Assembly (NCBI RefSeq): GCF_900660635.1
Contig: NZ_LR215031.1
Coordinates: forward strand, 434,001-498,000
DNA: 64,000 bases
Origin: Mycoplasmopsis gallopavonis
GTDB lineage: Bacteria; Bacillota_I; Bacilli_A; Mycoplasmatales; Metamycoplasmataceae
Direction: 5' to 3'
The notes beneath the pieces are model-generated. The model had not been told where the DNA came from, ran no database searches, and saw only the letters and a program-made list of their open reading frames with translations. Positions 41,364-56,749 of this stretch are shown here, piece by piece. Numbering within the stretch: position 1 is the stretch's first letter; each line of letters begins with the position of its first letter. The position numbers were made by a program, and so were the translations under genes.

Positions 41364-41609
41364 CTAATCAAAAGTTGAAAAAGTTTCTAATGGTGCTTTC
41401 GTTTTTGAATCATTGAGTTGCCACTTATAAGAAACTAATTTATCTTTAATTTCACCTTGTGGAGCTAAAGAAGTTTTAATCAGTCCAATTAAAGGTGCAA
41501 TTGCATTAGCAATTGCACCAATTCCTGTTGCAAGAGCAATTAGTGAAAATCCTACTGTTAAATCCTTATATTTTTCAGGACTAATTTTCGATAATTGTTC
41601 TAATTTCAT
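41364..41609 (-). CDS. small membrane protein, 81 aa
   Basis: Strong ribosome site GGAGG before ATG 41609. The middle is a Gly/Ala-rich hydrophobic stretch (G-F-S-L-I-A-L-A-T-G-I-G-A-I-A) with charged ends. Not recognised; size and pattern are shared by holin-like and small pore-forming peptides, but there is no direct support. Confidence 0.6.
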   Translation of the reverse strand: MKLEQLSKISPEKYKDLTVGFSLIALATGIGAIANAIAPLIGLIKTSLAPQGEIKDKLVSYKWQLNDSKTKAPLETFSTFD

Positions 41610-41643
41610 ATTTTACCTCCATTTAATAAATAAAAAATTAAAC

Positions 41644-41668
41644 AAAAAAAGCACAAAAAGTGCTTTTA
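41644..41668 (-). terminator. terminator of the YitT-like gene
   Basis: Stem AAAAGCAC / GTGCTTTT overlapping the stop codon, followed by T7 on the minus strand. Confidence 0.8.
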
Positions 41669-43150
41669 TTCAACATATGTTGTATTAAATTTACCCGTAA
41701 CACGATCGACTTTTGTTTCTGAAATTCAAACATTTTGATCGATTAATTTTAAATCATCACTTAAATTTTTAGCTTCCATTAAAAGAATAACTGTTTCGAT
41801 TTTAAAGCCATATTTTCCTGTATAACCTGATTTAAAACGAACAATTCTATAACTATGTCAATAATTAATTAAATTGAAATAAGCAATAATTTTTTGAGGT
41901 TCGCTAGATATAATTGTCATTTTAATTTTCTTGTATTTTGGATAAAGTTTATTAACAACTAAGTTTGAAACTACAATGTAAGAGAAAGTTGAAATTTCTC
42001 TTACCCCAATAATTACACCATCTGGGTTAGGTTTAACGAATTTATAAATCACAAGGAAAATAATTGCTGTAAAAATTGCGACAATTGATAAAATATGTCC
42101 AACGCTTTTTTTAGTTTTTGATAAAAAGTAATAAGCCACAATATCTGTCCCACCTGTTGAACCGCCAGCTTTTCAAGATAAAGCAACTCCTGCACCAACA
42201 AAAATTGCTCCTAAAGCTCCATAAATAAGAACTGGTCAAGTTTTACCTGTATCGTATCAGTAAGCTAAGGTTTCAGTGTGTGATAATGATTCTTTATTAG
42301 TATTTGCAATTTCTAAAATTCGTGTTGCTAGGGTTTTAGCATTAACTCAAAAATTAGGATTTTCAATTTTAAAATCTTGAAGTTTAAATGCTAAATTTTC
42401 AAAAGCACTAGGATATTGATTTTGCAAACTCAATAAGAATTCACGATAATCATGAGCGTTAAAATGTGTATGAGAAAGTACTTTATCACCGTTTTGATCA
42501 AATGCTGCATAAAGATAATTTCGAACAGTTTCTGTGTCCATAGGAACAAGTTCAAGACGATGTAAAACAAAATTTTGAAGTGGTTGAATTTCTGTAAAAA
42601 GTAAATTGACCAAAATTTGAAAAATCATAAAAAGAACTGTCATTCATAGAAAACTACGCTTTAAATGTCTTCAAAAAATTAAAAAGAGTGGAATATTACA
42701 TGCTAAATAAATCAAAGCAAATCATCTTTTTAATTGCGGAAAAATATATTGTAAAAGTGTTGGAATTCCGGTGACTCCTGATGGAATGGTATCCGCTCTA
42801 CTTAAAAAAGTTTGAATCCCGAAGTTAAAAATTAAAGCTGCTGATAAAATAATTAAAATCCCTCTTCAATACTTCTTGAAAAAGATAGGCAAAGTTAGCT
42901 TGCATTTTTTGTTATTTGCAAGATATTTACCCATTTTAAATTTTAATCATTCAGTTTCTTTTGCAACATCAATTGCGGAAATTTCAGGTAGTTCTTTAGT
43001 TAGAACAACTTGTTCATTTGAATTAGTGACAATTAATTCTTTTTTAAATTTAATTGAGTTTCAAATTTTATATTTTTCAAATGCATTTTTAGATGAAAGA
43101 AGCTCTTTTTTAGTTGAATTTGGTTTTTTATCATCACTTGATTTAATCAT
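41666..43150 (-). CDS. YitT-family membrane protein
   Basis: 494 aa. A 90-residue charged N-terminus precedes several TM segments. Family features are S-G-V-T-G-I-P in the first repeat, K-A-G-G-S-T-G-G-T-D-I-V in the second and a C-terminal cytosolic domain with I-S-S-E-P-Q-K-I (DUF2179-like, possible ligand binding). YitT proteins usually have about 280-300 aa; the extra length is the N-terminus and a soluble insertion (around residues 215-265) between the membrane repeats. The function of the family is poorly known. Confidence 0.8.
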
Positions 43151-43196
43151 GAAATAATTTTATATTAAATTTAAAAGTATTTTTTCAAAAATGCAA

Positions 43197-43224
43197 AAAA
43201 GCACAATCATTTGATTGTGCTTTG
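43197..43224 (-). terminator. terminator of the ileS-lspA unit
   Basis: Stem GCACAATCA / TGATTGTGC with T run on the minus strand, about 22 bases after the lspA stop. Confidence 0.85.
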
Positions 43225-43245
43225 CAGTAAAAATTATTTTTATTC

Positions 43246-43935
43246 CTATTTATCTGATTCTTTTTCTTCACTTTTAACTTTAAGTCTTTTATTTTTCCAG
43301 TCAACAACAAGAAAAGCTGAAAAAATAGATCTAATAATAATTAAAATAACAGAAGTAAAAATAATAAAGTCTGCGAAATTAAAAGTCCCTAGTGGTTTTT
43401 GTAATCAATTTTCAAATCAACCACTATAAAATAAGTCTTTAACAAAACCATTGAAAATAAAACGATCAAGAGCATTACCAAATGCTCCTGCTGCTAAAAT
43501 ACCTAATAAAATAAGTAAATAGCTTGAGCGATGGAAAATTAAAATTGGTTTGAGAAATACTACAAGAATTAGAAAAATGCTTAAAACCTGAATAAATGGA
43601 ATATTAACATTTTCTGGTAAAAAAGTTACTCCACGATGTCAAATAAAACGCAAATCAATTAATCAATTAGTGTGTAAATTCCCACCATAAGCTTTTTGAT
43701 AAGGTCTAATAGTTTCTAAACTTGATTCAGAATCTTTTCATGGATTACCACCATGGTGGAAAAGAAATGTTTTTGTTAGTTGATCGATTAAGACAAAAAG
43801 AGTAAAAACACTCAATAAAATTAAATAATCTATTAGAATCTGTTTTCAATCAGATTTTAAGCGAGCATAGACTGCTTTAAAATAATTTTGAGTAGGTAAA
43901 ATTAGATATTTATTCCAAAAAGAATTAAATTCCAT
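43246..43935 (-). CDS. lspA: lipoprotein signal peptidase (signal peptidase II)
   Basis: 229 aa, a four-TM aspartyl protease that removes signal peptides of diacylated prolipoproteins. The two conserved Asp lie in G-N-A-L-D-R-F (with N-G-F-V-K-D) and F-N-F-A-D-F. A long N-terminal extension and first loop explain the larger size. It is coupled to ileS, the usual order in Firmicutes, with a 23-nt gap and AAAGGAGG ribosome site. Its substrates here include the amylase, the sugar-binding lipoprotein and at least two others. Confidence 0.92.
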
Positions 43936-43958
43936 AACTTCCCTCCTTTATCGAAAAA

Positions 43959-46619
43959 TTAATTTTCAAGTTTTTGAATAATTTCATAACATGTAGGACA
44001 AAGATTGTCTTGAATTTGGTTAGCTTCAAAATGATTTCAACAACGCTCACATTTAAGTGAATCAAATTTCGAAACAGCAAGCGAGCTTCCTTGTTCAATC
44101 TTTCCAACCATTAATAATGTTTTAAGATCTAAATTTGTTAAAAGATCAGAAGAACTTGCTAATGTTACCTTAGCTTCGTTTGAACGCTTAATTAGACCTT
44201 CCTTAATTTGATTTTCAATTAAAATATTAACTTGATCTCTTAAATCGAAGAATTCTTGATAACTAGCTATGAGTTCAAAATCAACAGTTTGCACTTTCGG
44301 AAAATCTTCAAGCATAACTGATTCAAATTTAGTTTCCTTAGCAAAATATGAATAAGCATCCTCGGCGGTGGTTGGTAAAATAGGTGCTAATGCAATAATT
44401 AAGAAATCAGTAATTTCATAAAGGTTAGCTAAAACCATTTGTCTTTCTAAATCATCAGTTGCTCGTACATAAAGAATGTCTTTTGTAACAGAAAGATAAA
44501 AACTAGATAAATCCACAACATAATTATTAATTAATTTCACAACATTGATAAATTTATATTCATCATAAGCTTTTGTTACGTTAAGAATTAACTCATTAAG
44601 TTTTTCTTTAATATACGCATGAATTCCTGTTCTTGGTTGCTCAGGATTATATTTATATTCATTTAAATTTCCTAAAAGGAATTTAATTGTATTACGAAGT
44701 TTACGATAAACTTCGGTATTTTGATCAAGAATTTCTTCTGAAATTGTTACATCATTTGTATACTCACTATTTGCAACTCATAAACGTAAAATGTCTGCTC
44801 CACGTTTTGAGATAACTTCTTGTGGGAGAATTGTATTACCTTTTGATTTAGACATTTTTTCACCTTTACCGTCTAAGGTAAATCCGTGTGAAATTAAGTT
44901 TTTATATGGGGTTACGCCTTTATAAGCAACTGAATTAATAATTGAAGAGTTAAATCATCCACGATATTGATCAACTCCTTCTAAATATAAATCATATGGT
45001 GATTCTAATTTTGGATCAATATCAACAGCAATTGACGATACACCTGAGTCAAATCAAACGTCCATAATATCCATTTCACGTGTGTAACCTAAGTTTCGAT
45101 AAGCTTCTGGTAAAAGTTCATCTGTTTCTTTTTCTCATCAAATATCTGTTCCATATTGTTGAACTAAGTTTATTACATAATCAAAAATTTCTTCTTTAAT
45201 AACTGGATTTTTATCTTGATCATAGAAAATGATAATTGGTACACCTCAAGTTCTTTGACGTGAAATAGTTCAATCATGACGATTTTCAATCATTTGTAAT
45301 AAACGTGCTTTTGCTCATTCTGGGTAAGTTGTTACGTTTGATTCAATTTGTTCTAAAATCTTACTTCTAATTTGATCAATTGATACAAATCATTGTGGTG
45401 TTCCACGGAAAATAATTGGTTTGTGAGTTCTTCAATCATGTGGATATGAGTGTTTAAAACGCTCAAAATGCAACATATTTGTTCCTAAAAATTCTGAAAT
45501 AGGTTTATTAGCATCTTCATAAAAAAGACCGTCAAATTGAGTATTTGAATTTTCAACAAAACCTGTATCACTAATATGCATAATCATGTTTAGTTTATGT
45601 TTAAGACCGATTTGAAAGTCATCTTCACCAAATAAAGGAGCAATATGGACTAAACCTGTTCCGCTTTCAGATGTAACATGGTGTCCTAAAACAACAGGTG
45701 CTTCAAGATGTGTGATTGGTGTGTAATAATTAACATCGTGTAAATCTTTTCCAAAAAATGTATCGAGAATAATTGGATTTTCTCAAGCTAATTTTGTTTT
45801 CACTTGTTCAAATAAATCACCAGCCAATACATATCTTTGAGCATTAACTTCAACAATTAAATATTCCAAATTCTCACCTAAAGCAACTCCGGCATTAGCA
45901 ATTAAAGTTCAAGGTGTTGTGGTTCAAATAATTAATTTATCCCCTTTTTGAAGCTTATCAAATTTTGAATTAGCCACTTCAAAAGCAACATAAATTGAAG
46001 GACTGACTACATCTTGATATTCTACTTCTGCTTCTGCAAGAGCACTTTGACTACTTGGAGATCAATAAACTGGTTTAAGACCTTTGTAAACAAGACCATC
46101 TAAAACCATTTTTTTGAAAACTTCAAGTTGTTTTGCTTCATAATTTTTGTCAAGAGTAATATAAATTTTTTCAAGATCTGAAAATAATTGTAAAGTTGCA
46201 AATTCTTTCTTTTGATTTTCAACTTGTTTTAAAGCATATTTTGCAGCCTTTTTACGTAAAATGATTGGAGTTAATTCATCTTTGCTAAGTTTTGCCTCTA
46301 AAAGCATTTTGTGCTCAATTGGTAAACCATGTGTATCTCAACCTGCTACAAAAGGTGAGTAAAAACCTTTTAAAGATTTATATCTTACGATAATATCTTT
46401 TAAAACTTTATTCATCGCATGACCAACATGAATACTTCCGTTGGCGTATGGTGGACCATCATGTAAAATGAAACTTGTATTATTAGCATTTTTTGCAAGA
46501 ACTTTTTTATAAATTTGATTATCTAATCAAGCTTTTCTGAAATTAGGTTCTTTTTGAATTAAATTTGCTCGCATATCAAAGCCTGTTTTAGGCATATTTA
46601 AAGTCTTTTTGTAATCCAT
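43959..46619 (-). CDS. ileS: isoleucyl-tRNA synthetase
   Basis: 886 aa class I synthetase. The HIGH signature is H-V-G-H, with G-W-D-T-H-G-L-P and the editing domain containing W-T-T-T-P-W. KMSKS is exact ([10 protein letters not shown]), and a C-terminal zinc site reads C-E-R-C ... C-P-T-C. Many Trp are TGA, so it is broken into short pieces under the standard code. GAGGAG precedes ATG 46619. Confidence 0.97.
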
Positions 46620-46628
46620 AATTCTCCT

Positions 46629-47135
46629 CTATTTAATATTTGGATTTTTCACAATAATAATCGTTGGACGATTGCTTGCGGGATGGCAATGACCAAAATG
46701 ACAAAATGGTTCATTGCTATAAGGTAATTCTTTTAAATTTTGTAATGTATATCTTCTAGGTACTTTATCGTTTAAAAATTCACTTGTTCAAAGATACTTA
46801 AAAATAGCTTCATTTGTCCCTGTTGTAAATTCTATTTCTAATAGTTGACCATTTAATTTAGCTTTTTTACCATTTATAATCACTTCTTGTTCAAAGATAT
46901 TTCAATTAATATAATGATTTGCAATTAAATCATCAATCGTAAAATTTTGCAAACTTTGATTTATAGGTAAATTGATTTTAGGTTGAAAATTCACCAATTG
47001 TTTAGTTGCTAATTGCATTTTCTCAAGGGTATCAATTTTCATACTATTTTGAGTGGTATTAACACAAGAAGGAATAAATAAAAATGTAGTATTTACTATC
47101 CCAAATAAAAATTTAATTTTTCTTTTCTTTAACAT
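46629..47135 (-). CDS. lipoprotein, unknown
   Basis: 168 aa. The signal ends in F-I-P-S-C (lipobox). The mature part is short and includes F-C-H-F-G-H-C-H-P, a Cys/His cluster that might bind metal. It lies directly upstream of ileS (stop 10 nt before ileS ATG) and is likely co-transcribed with ileS-lspA. Not recognised. Confidence 0.75.
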
Positions 47136-47156
47136 TTTTATAATTATATAAAAAAT

Positions 47157-47214
47157 AAAAAAATTACTCTATTTTATTAACAACAAGTAGCTAACAAAAT
47201 AGAGTAATTTTATA
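47157..47214 (-). terminator. terminator of the tRNA operon
   Basis: A 16-bp stem, AAAATTACTCTATTTT with its complement, separated by a 21-nt loop; ends in T run on the minus strand directly after tRNA-Phe. Confidence 0.85.
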
Positions 47215-47290
47215 TGGTGGCCCCGGCAGGAATCGAACCAGCGACACACAGAGCTTCAATCTGTTGCTCTACCAACTGAGCTACAGGGCC
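47215..47290 (-). tRNA. tRNA-Phe(GAA)
   Basis: Full cloverleaf with encoded CCA; anticodon loop TTGAAGC on a CAGA/TCTG stem. Confidence 0.95.
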
Positions 47291-47294
47291 ATAA

Positions 47295-47371
47295 TGGCGG
47301 TCCAGACGGGGATCGAACCCGCGTTCTCCTCCGTGACAGGGAGGCGTATTAAACCACTTTACCACTGGACC
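47295..47371 (-). tRNA. tRNA-Asp(GTC)
   Basis: Acceptor GGTCCAG / CTGGACC, discriminator G, CCA encoded; anticodon loop CTGTCAC. Confidence 0.95.
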
Positions 47372-47374
47372 ATT

Positions 47375-47450
<76 letters not shown>

Positions 47451-47487
47451 ATGTTTATCTATTATTCAAGTACCTGTTATGATTTCA

Positions 47488-47578
47488 TGGCGGGTGATGA
47501 GGGATTTGAACCCCCGCGGGCCGTGAAGCCCCTGCTAGTTTTCAAGACTAGTCCCTTCAGCCTCTTGGGTAATCACCC
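47488..47578 (-). tRNA. tRNA-Ser(TGA)
   Basis: A 91-nt class II tRNA with long variable arm; anticodon loop CTTGAAA; CCA encoded. Confidence 0.95.
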
Positions 47579-47579
47579 A

Positions 47580-47655
47580 TGGTGGACCCAACAGGATTCG
47601 AACCTGTAACCGACCGGTTATGAGCCGGTTGCTCTAACCGTTGAGCTATAGGTCC
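47580..47655 (-). tRNA. tRNA-Ile2(CAT), lysidine type
   Basis: The anticodon loop CTCATAA and GGACCTA acceptor match the Firmicute tRNA-Ile2 whose CAT is modified to lysidine by TilS. The elongator Met tRNA next to it has the different loop TTCATAC. Confidence 0.8.
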
Positions 47656-47699
47656 GCTCACTTGAAAAAATAATAGATTAAATTTCTAAAATAATTTGT

Positions 47700-47776
47700 T
47701 GGTAGCACCGAAGAGAGTCGAACTCTTGACCTTCCGGGTATGAACCGGATGCTCTAACCAACTGAGCTACAGTGCC
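47700..47776 (-). tRNA. elongator tRNA-Met(CAT)
   Basis: Acceptor GGCACTG, anticodon loop TTCATAC as in Firmicute elongator Met tRNA; CCA encoded. Confidence 0.9.
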
Positions 47777-47780
47777 ATAA

Positions 47781-47857
47781 TGGTGGAGAGTATGGGATTC
47801 GAACCCACCACCTCCTGCGTGCAAGGCAGGCGCTCTAGCCAAATGAGCTAACCCCCC
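47781..47857 (-). tRNA. tRNA-Ala(TGC)
   Basis: Anticodon loop CTTGCAC on a CCTGC/GCAGG stem; CCA encoded. Two G-T pairs occur in the acceptor stem. Confidence 0.95.
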
Positions 47858-47863
47858 ATTAAA

Positions 47864-47940
47864 TGGTGAAGAAGACAGGATTTGAACCTGCGACCACTAC
47901 AGCCCAAATGTAGTGCTCTACCAAGCTGAGCTACTTCTCC
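47864..47940 (-). tRNA. tRNA-Pro(TGG)
   Basis: Anticodon loop TTTGGGC on CTACA/TGTAG; first tRNA of the operon Pro-Ala-Met-Ile2-Ser-fMet-Asp-Phe, the order known from other mycoplasmas. Confidence 0.95.
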
Positions 47941-48029
47941 ACAAGCCTACTTTCTAGGCTATATTATTATACACTATTTTAAAAATTTACGAATACAATT
48001 CTATTAAATTAAAATTGTGTGTTTCGTGT

Positions 48030-48062
48030 AATTATTATAACACGAAAAAAGAATCTCAAAAA
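48030..48062 (-). promoter_or_regulatory. probable promoter of the tRNA operon
   Basis: TATAAT on the minus strand about 90 bases before tRNA-Pro, with a T-rich, weak -35 region. The box lies inside an inverted repeat (TTTCGTGT ... ACACGAAA). The rest of 47941-48134 is AT-rich and holds nothing else I can name. Confidence 0.4.
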
Positions 48063-48860
48063 TATTTTTATATTTTTTTAATCCTAAAAATATATTTCAA
48101 AAAAAATACAGATTAATTTCTGTATTTTTGAAGTTTAACTAACAAAAAGAGATTCTGATGTTTCATTGTTTTTTCGATTTTGGATTATCCATAAAATAAA
48201 TATAAAAGAAGTGACAACTAAAGAACTAATAAAGAATGATCAACCAAAAACAAAAATGATTTTATAGACAAAAGTGTCTGTAGCTTTTATATTTATATGA
48301 GAGGGACAAGGGAGAGGGGGGTTTTCTGTAAATTCCAAAGACATCGGAACTACCCAAGGACATGTGGGATGTGTAAAATTTGAAACATAAAAATAACAAA
48401 GACTTATTAGACAAGAACCAATAAAGAATAAAATAAAAAGTAATATTGCTCAAAAAATTATTCTCTTCTTTCTTAAAAAAATAAGATCTCTATCGTAAAA
48501 AGGTGTTATTAATAAATTTTCGAAATTTCTCTTTAACTTATTATCTTTAAGAAAAGATAATTTCAATATAAATAAATATCAAAAACTTAAGAATGAAATA
48601 AGAAATAAAGAAAAAGTAGCTATATTTAATCATTTGTTTTCAACTTTAAAAATAAAAAAGACTAAAAGAGGAAATAAAGCAAAAATCAAAATGAAAAATA
48701 TAACAAAGAAAATGTTAATTAAATAATTCCTGAGTTTCCAAGTTGGAAGCTCTTTTTTATACCTTTTACCTTATTACTTATATACATAGTATATAAGTAC
48801 AATTTTTAATTATTTTAATTTTTTACAATGATTACAATGATAATAATGTATAATATAAAT

Positions 48861-50516
48861 ATGAGCAACTACATTTTGTATAAAAGAAAAAACCCAAAAG
48901 GGATTTACATTGCATTAGGAATATCAAAAGGATACGGTAAAGGGATTGGGAATTTAGTTGGATTAGGTTATTGAGAAGAAATTAAAGAAAAATATTCTCT
49001 GCAAAACATCGATGATTTAAAACCAATTGCTAGATTGGTTCCTGTTGGAGAAGATAAAATTGAAGTTAAAACCAAATTTTTCCAATTACTTAACCCAACA
49101 TCTGTCGAAACAAATGTAAAAAACGTTGGTATTGAACTTATTTATAAAGTAATTAAAGAACTAGATTTATTTAAAGGATTACCTAAAACTAAACACAAAT
49201 CTTTAGAAGAAGTATTAGAATTTATTGTTGCAACAAGAATAATTCAACCAAGAAGTTATATTTGTCAATACAAAAACAAAAATGATTTTTTACATAAGAT
49301 AGATGTAAAAAAATCTTCAATTTATAACTATTTTGATACTTTTTTAGAATATAAAAATACAATTTTAGTCAATATTTATAACAAAATGCAAGAATTGACA
49401 ACTAGAAACACAAAATTAATGCATTTTGATAATACAACTGTTTATTTTCAAAGTTTTTCAAGAGATGGTTTGAGACAAAGAGGTTTTTCTAAAGATGGAA
49501 AGCATGATGAAGATCAAATTGTTGTGGCTATGGCAGTTGATAATAATGGTATTCCTTTTCACTATAAAGTCTTCGAAGGAAATACTGGAGATTCTAAAAC
49601 TCTTGTGAAATTTTTAATTGAAATGCAAAGAATTTACAAAACAAAAGACACAATAATAGTTGCTGATAAAGGTATTAGTCAAAATGCAAATTTAAGATAT
49701 TTAGAACAAAAAGGATATAAATATATAGTACAGAAACGTATTGATATTCTTGGAAAAGAAGATAAAGCATTTATAGTAAATGATCAAGGGTTTGTTCAAG
49801 AAAATGATTATTTTACTAAATCTAGATTCGTCCAATCTGTTTGAGCTAAAAACAAAAATAAAAAAAGATATAGCGATACTTTTAGAAAACAATTTGTCTA
49901 TTTTAGCCCTTCAAAACAAACTTTAGACAAAATAAAAAGACAAAATCTTATTAATAAATTGGAGAAAAAGTCTATTAACGGTGAATTGCCATTAAGTGCT
50001 TTGGTTCCTGAATATAAGAAAAAGTATATGGATGTAGATGGTAAAACAGTCGGAAGATTAAATATCGAAAAAATTAAAAAAGTAGCTAATGAAGATGGCT
50101 TTTATATGATTGAAACCAACATAACAAACATAGATTCAAAAGAAGCGAATGAAATATATAAGGGACAATGAAAAGTGGAAGAAGGTTTCAGAACCTTAAA
50201 ATCAGCAATCGAAGTTAGGCCGATGTACGTTTATAAAGACGAGCATATTCAATCTCATGTATTTTTATGCTTTTTATCTCTAATTGTTTTGAAATATTGC
50301 ATTTATAAATTAAAGAAATTTTATAAAGATAATGGAGAGATCCAAAAACTCACAATGAATATGTTTATAGATGCATTGAAACTTATAACAATCACAACAA
50401 AGACTGTGAATGGTAAAGTTGTAAGTGAAATCAAGAATAATTTAGACCCAGAACATAAGGAATTAAACAAAATATATAGTGATTTTCAATATGCAGTGGA
50501 TGGTCTATCATTGTAA
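48861..50516 (+). CDS. IS1634-type transposase, copy D1
   Basis: 551 aa under code 4. The RNase-H fold is typical of the IS4/IS1634 group: D in M-H-F-D-N-T-T-V-Y-F, D in I-I-V-A-D-K-G-I and E in W-K-V-E-E-G-F-R-T-L-K (YREK-like). A TATAAT box ends 5 nt before the ATG and there is no Shine-Dalgarno, so the mRNA is probably leaderless. It appears complete. Confidence 0.9.
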
Positions 50517-50527
50517 TTTAAAAGTAC

Positions 50528-50571
50528 AAAAAACGAATACGCCTTATTTGTAGGTGTATTCGTTTTTTTCT
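50528..50571 (+). terminator. terminator of the D1 transposase
   Basis: Stem AAAACGAATACgcC / GgtGTATTCGTTTT with T run on the + strand; a matching hairpin follows the D2 transposase. Confidence 0.85.
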
Positions 50572-50639
50572 TCATTACAACTTGGAAACGCAGGAAAAAT
50601 ATAACAAAGAAAATGTTAATTAAATAATTCTTTTTCATT

Positions 50640-51179
50640 TTATCTATCTCCTTCTGTTTCGGTGAAAGCAATTTCTATTCCTTCAGGATTTATTTTATTG
50701 TTTTCTGAATTTCTTAAAATTCATGTATAAGTGTCATCTTTTTTAGTAATGAATTTTATGTATTCTATATTTTTATTAGAAGAATTAGAAGAAAAAACAA
50801 TATTTCCACTAGAATCTTTTAATAAAAGATCAAAATTATGTATAAATTCCTTAGAATTTACAAAATTAGACTCTCAAGCAATTGCACCTCTAATTGTTCT
50901 GCCTTTTTTTACAAATTTTTTGCTAATTACATATTCATTATTATTTAAATGTATTTCTTGTCCAGCTTTTAAAAGTTTATTTTTATCTACAATTTTCATA
51001 TATACTAAAGATCCAAATGCATTTTGCAATTTAGAATAATCAAAAGTACCTGCTCCATTTAAAGTTAAATTTTCATCAAGTTGATTTAAAAAGCTGATAT
51101 TTGTTATATTAGTATATTTTGCACTTGAAAATGCAAATATTGAACCTAATAAAATAGGTATTAATAAAAAATTTTTTAT
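50640..51179 (-). CDS. secreted protein, apparent ATA start
   Basis: 179 aa with a clear signal peptide (K-N-F-L-L-I-P-I-L-L-G-S-I-F-A-F-S-S-A). In this frame a TAA stop lies just upstream and the only codon available before the signal is ATA (51177-51179), 12 nt after GGAG. Either ATA initiates, or an original ATG was lost. The body has no further TM segment. The stop precedes the start of the IS-interrupted membrane gene by a single base, so the two formed an operon. Not recognised. Confidence 0.6.
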
Positions 51180-51251
51180 TTTTTATTTTTTCTCCTTTTA
51201 ATATAGTTTTTAATTATTTCACCAATATTATATTTAAAAAAACAAAATCAA

Positions 51252-51286
51252 AAAAAAAAAAAAAAAAACACCCTCTTGGGTGAAGT
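51252..51286 (-). terminator. terminator of the rRNA operon
   Basis: CACCC-AAG-A-GGGTG stem followed by 16-18 T on the minus strand (the long poly-A at 51250 on the + strand). Confidence 0.9.
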
Positions 51287-51342
51287 TCTTTCAAAACTGA
51301 ATAGTAAATAATAATTCATTAAAATGTCTAAATATACATCCT

Positions 51343-54232
<2,890 letters not shown>

Positions 54233-54523
54233 GTTGACAATATTCGACCTATTGTTGATGTATATTCAAAGACATTTCAATAAATTATTACATTGTAATA
54301 ATTACTCGGTATCAATCAAAACAAATTAACCAATTTAATTTATTTATTTGATGTCGTTGTAATATCTTTACTATTCAGTTTTCAAAGAACAAGAGAGAAA
54401 GTTCTCTCAAAACTAGATATATCTATGGACTATTAACATAGTACATGTGTCATTGTAACAATTATTAATTATTTTAATAAAAATAGTCTTTAAGTATCCT
54501 ATTAGATAGGTAATGTACTCCGT
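54233..54523 (-). other. 16S-23S spacer with processing stems, no tRNA
   Basis: About 290 bases. It holds two GTTCTTTGAAAAC-like or GTTCTCTCAAAAC-like arms. One pairs with sequence upstream of 16S (around CTAGATATAT, 56050-56075). The other pairs with sequence after 23S (around ACTATTCAGTTTT, 51290-51308), as expected for the RNase III precursor stems. No spacer tRNA is present. Confidence 0.7.
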
Positions 54524-56028
<1,505 letters not shown>

Positions 56029-56097
56029 AAAATTGACTGTCATGTATTGTATATATCTAGTTTTCAAAGAACTTTATTCAAAAATGTTTGCTTCAAT

Positions 56098-56125
56098 ATT
56101 ATACATAAAAGTTTTAATTTCACAA
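56098..56125 (-). promoter_or_regulatory. rRNA promoter P1
   Basis: -35 TTGTGA (56120-56125), 16-bp spacer, -10 TATAAT (56098-56103), about 70 bases before 16S. Confidence 0.65.
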
Positions 56126-56180
56126 ATATTTTTTTTAATTTTTTTAATCAACAACTTGTATCTAAATAAGTTGCTAAATT

Positions 56181-56208
56181 ATTATAACAAAGCAAAAAAG
56201 AAATCCAA
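56181..56208 (-). promoter_or_regulatory. rRNA promoter P2
   Basis: -35 TTGGAT (56203-56208), 16-bp spacer, -10 TATAAT (56181-56186). It lies 83 bases upstream of P1, giving a tandem promoter pair. The rest of 56029-56318 is AT-rich with no gene. Confidence 0.6.
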
Positions 56209-56318
56209 AAAATTTTTTAATTTTTTTAATTTTTATTTGCTAAATAATTTAGATACTAAAATCATTATTAAAAATATATAAGAATCCTCTAAAATGATAA
56301 ATATAATAAATATAAAAT

Positions 56319-56352
56319 AAGAAGCTGCTTGATCAAGGCAACTTCTTATTTT
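56319..56352 (-). terminator. terminator of rpmB
   Basis: Imperfect stem AAGAAGTTGCcTTGAT / ATCAAGcAGCTTCTT followed by a T-rich run on the minus strand. Confidence 0.7.
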
Positions 56353-56360
56353 ATATATTA

Positions 56361-56552
56361 TTAAATAAAACCTTTTGTTTTAAGAGTTTTTAAAGTTTTT
56401 GCACTAACTCTTAATGTTTGGCTACGACCATTTAATGTAATTCTTACTTTTTGTAAGTTAACATTAAATTTTCTCTTTGAGGCATTCATAGCGTGTGAAC
56501 GTTTATTACCTGATTGTGGACCTTTTCCTGTTAAGACGTCTCTTCTTGCCAT
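56361..56552 (-). CDS. rpmB: ribosomal protein bL28
   Basis: 63 aa: [30 protein letters not shown] 56552 is chosen with AAGGA at 7 nt; an in-frame GTG two codons upstream is less likely. Confidence 0.95.
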   Translation of the reverse strand: MARRDVLTGKGPQSGNKRSHAMNASKRKFNVNLQKVRITLNGRSQTLRVSAKTLKTLKTKGFI

Positions 56553-56749
56553 TTTCACATCCTTTCTTTAAATTTTATTAGCTAACAAATTTATAGTTAT
56601 GTAAAAGCAAAATAATTATAACAAATAACAAATTTTTGCAAGCATTTTAATTAGTGAATTTTTGTCAAAAATAAAATACTTATATAAATAATAAATAAGA
56701 AGCTAAAAATATATATTCAATCTAGACAAATAAAAAGTAAAATATAAAC

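Larger units (their letters stand above)
48729..50594 (+). mobile_element. IS1634-type (IS4-superfamily) element, copy D1
   Basis: About 1866 bp, terminal repeats CCTGAGTTTCCAAGTTG and CCTGCGTTTCCAAGTTG. It is flanked by a direct repeat of 36-37 bp (48694-48729 and 50595-50630). Unusually long and variable target duplications are the known mark of the IS1634 family. It carries one transposase and a strong terminator (50528-50570). Confidence 0.88.
48135..50638 (-). pseudogene. membrane protein cut by an IS1634-type element
   Basis: ATG 50638 (GGAGATAG upstream) encodes M-K-K-N-Y-L-I-N-I-F-F-V-I-F and is then interrupted by IS copy D1. The remainder resumes at 48693 (F-I-L-I-F-A-L-F-P) and runs to TAA 48135. 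Without the IS and one target copy, the frame is a continuous 200-aa protein with four TM segments, an external loop containing two Cys (T-C-P and P-C-P) and a tail ending S-L-F-V-S. It is the second gene of an operon with the secreted protein at 50640-51179 (stop and start 1 nt apart). Function unknown. Confidence 0.75.

Noticed and set aside
51250-51268. Long poly-A run as a phase-variation tract
   Set aside because: It is the complement of the T tail of the rRNA terminator and not next to a coding start.
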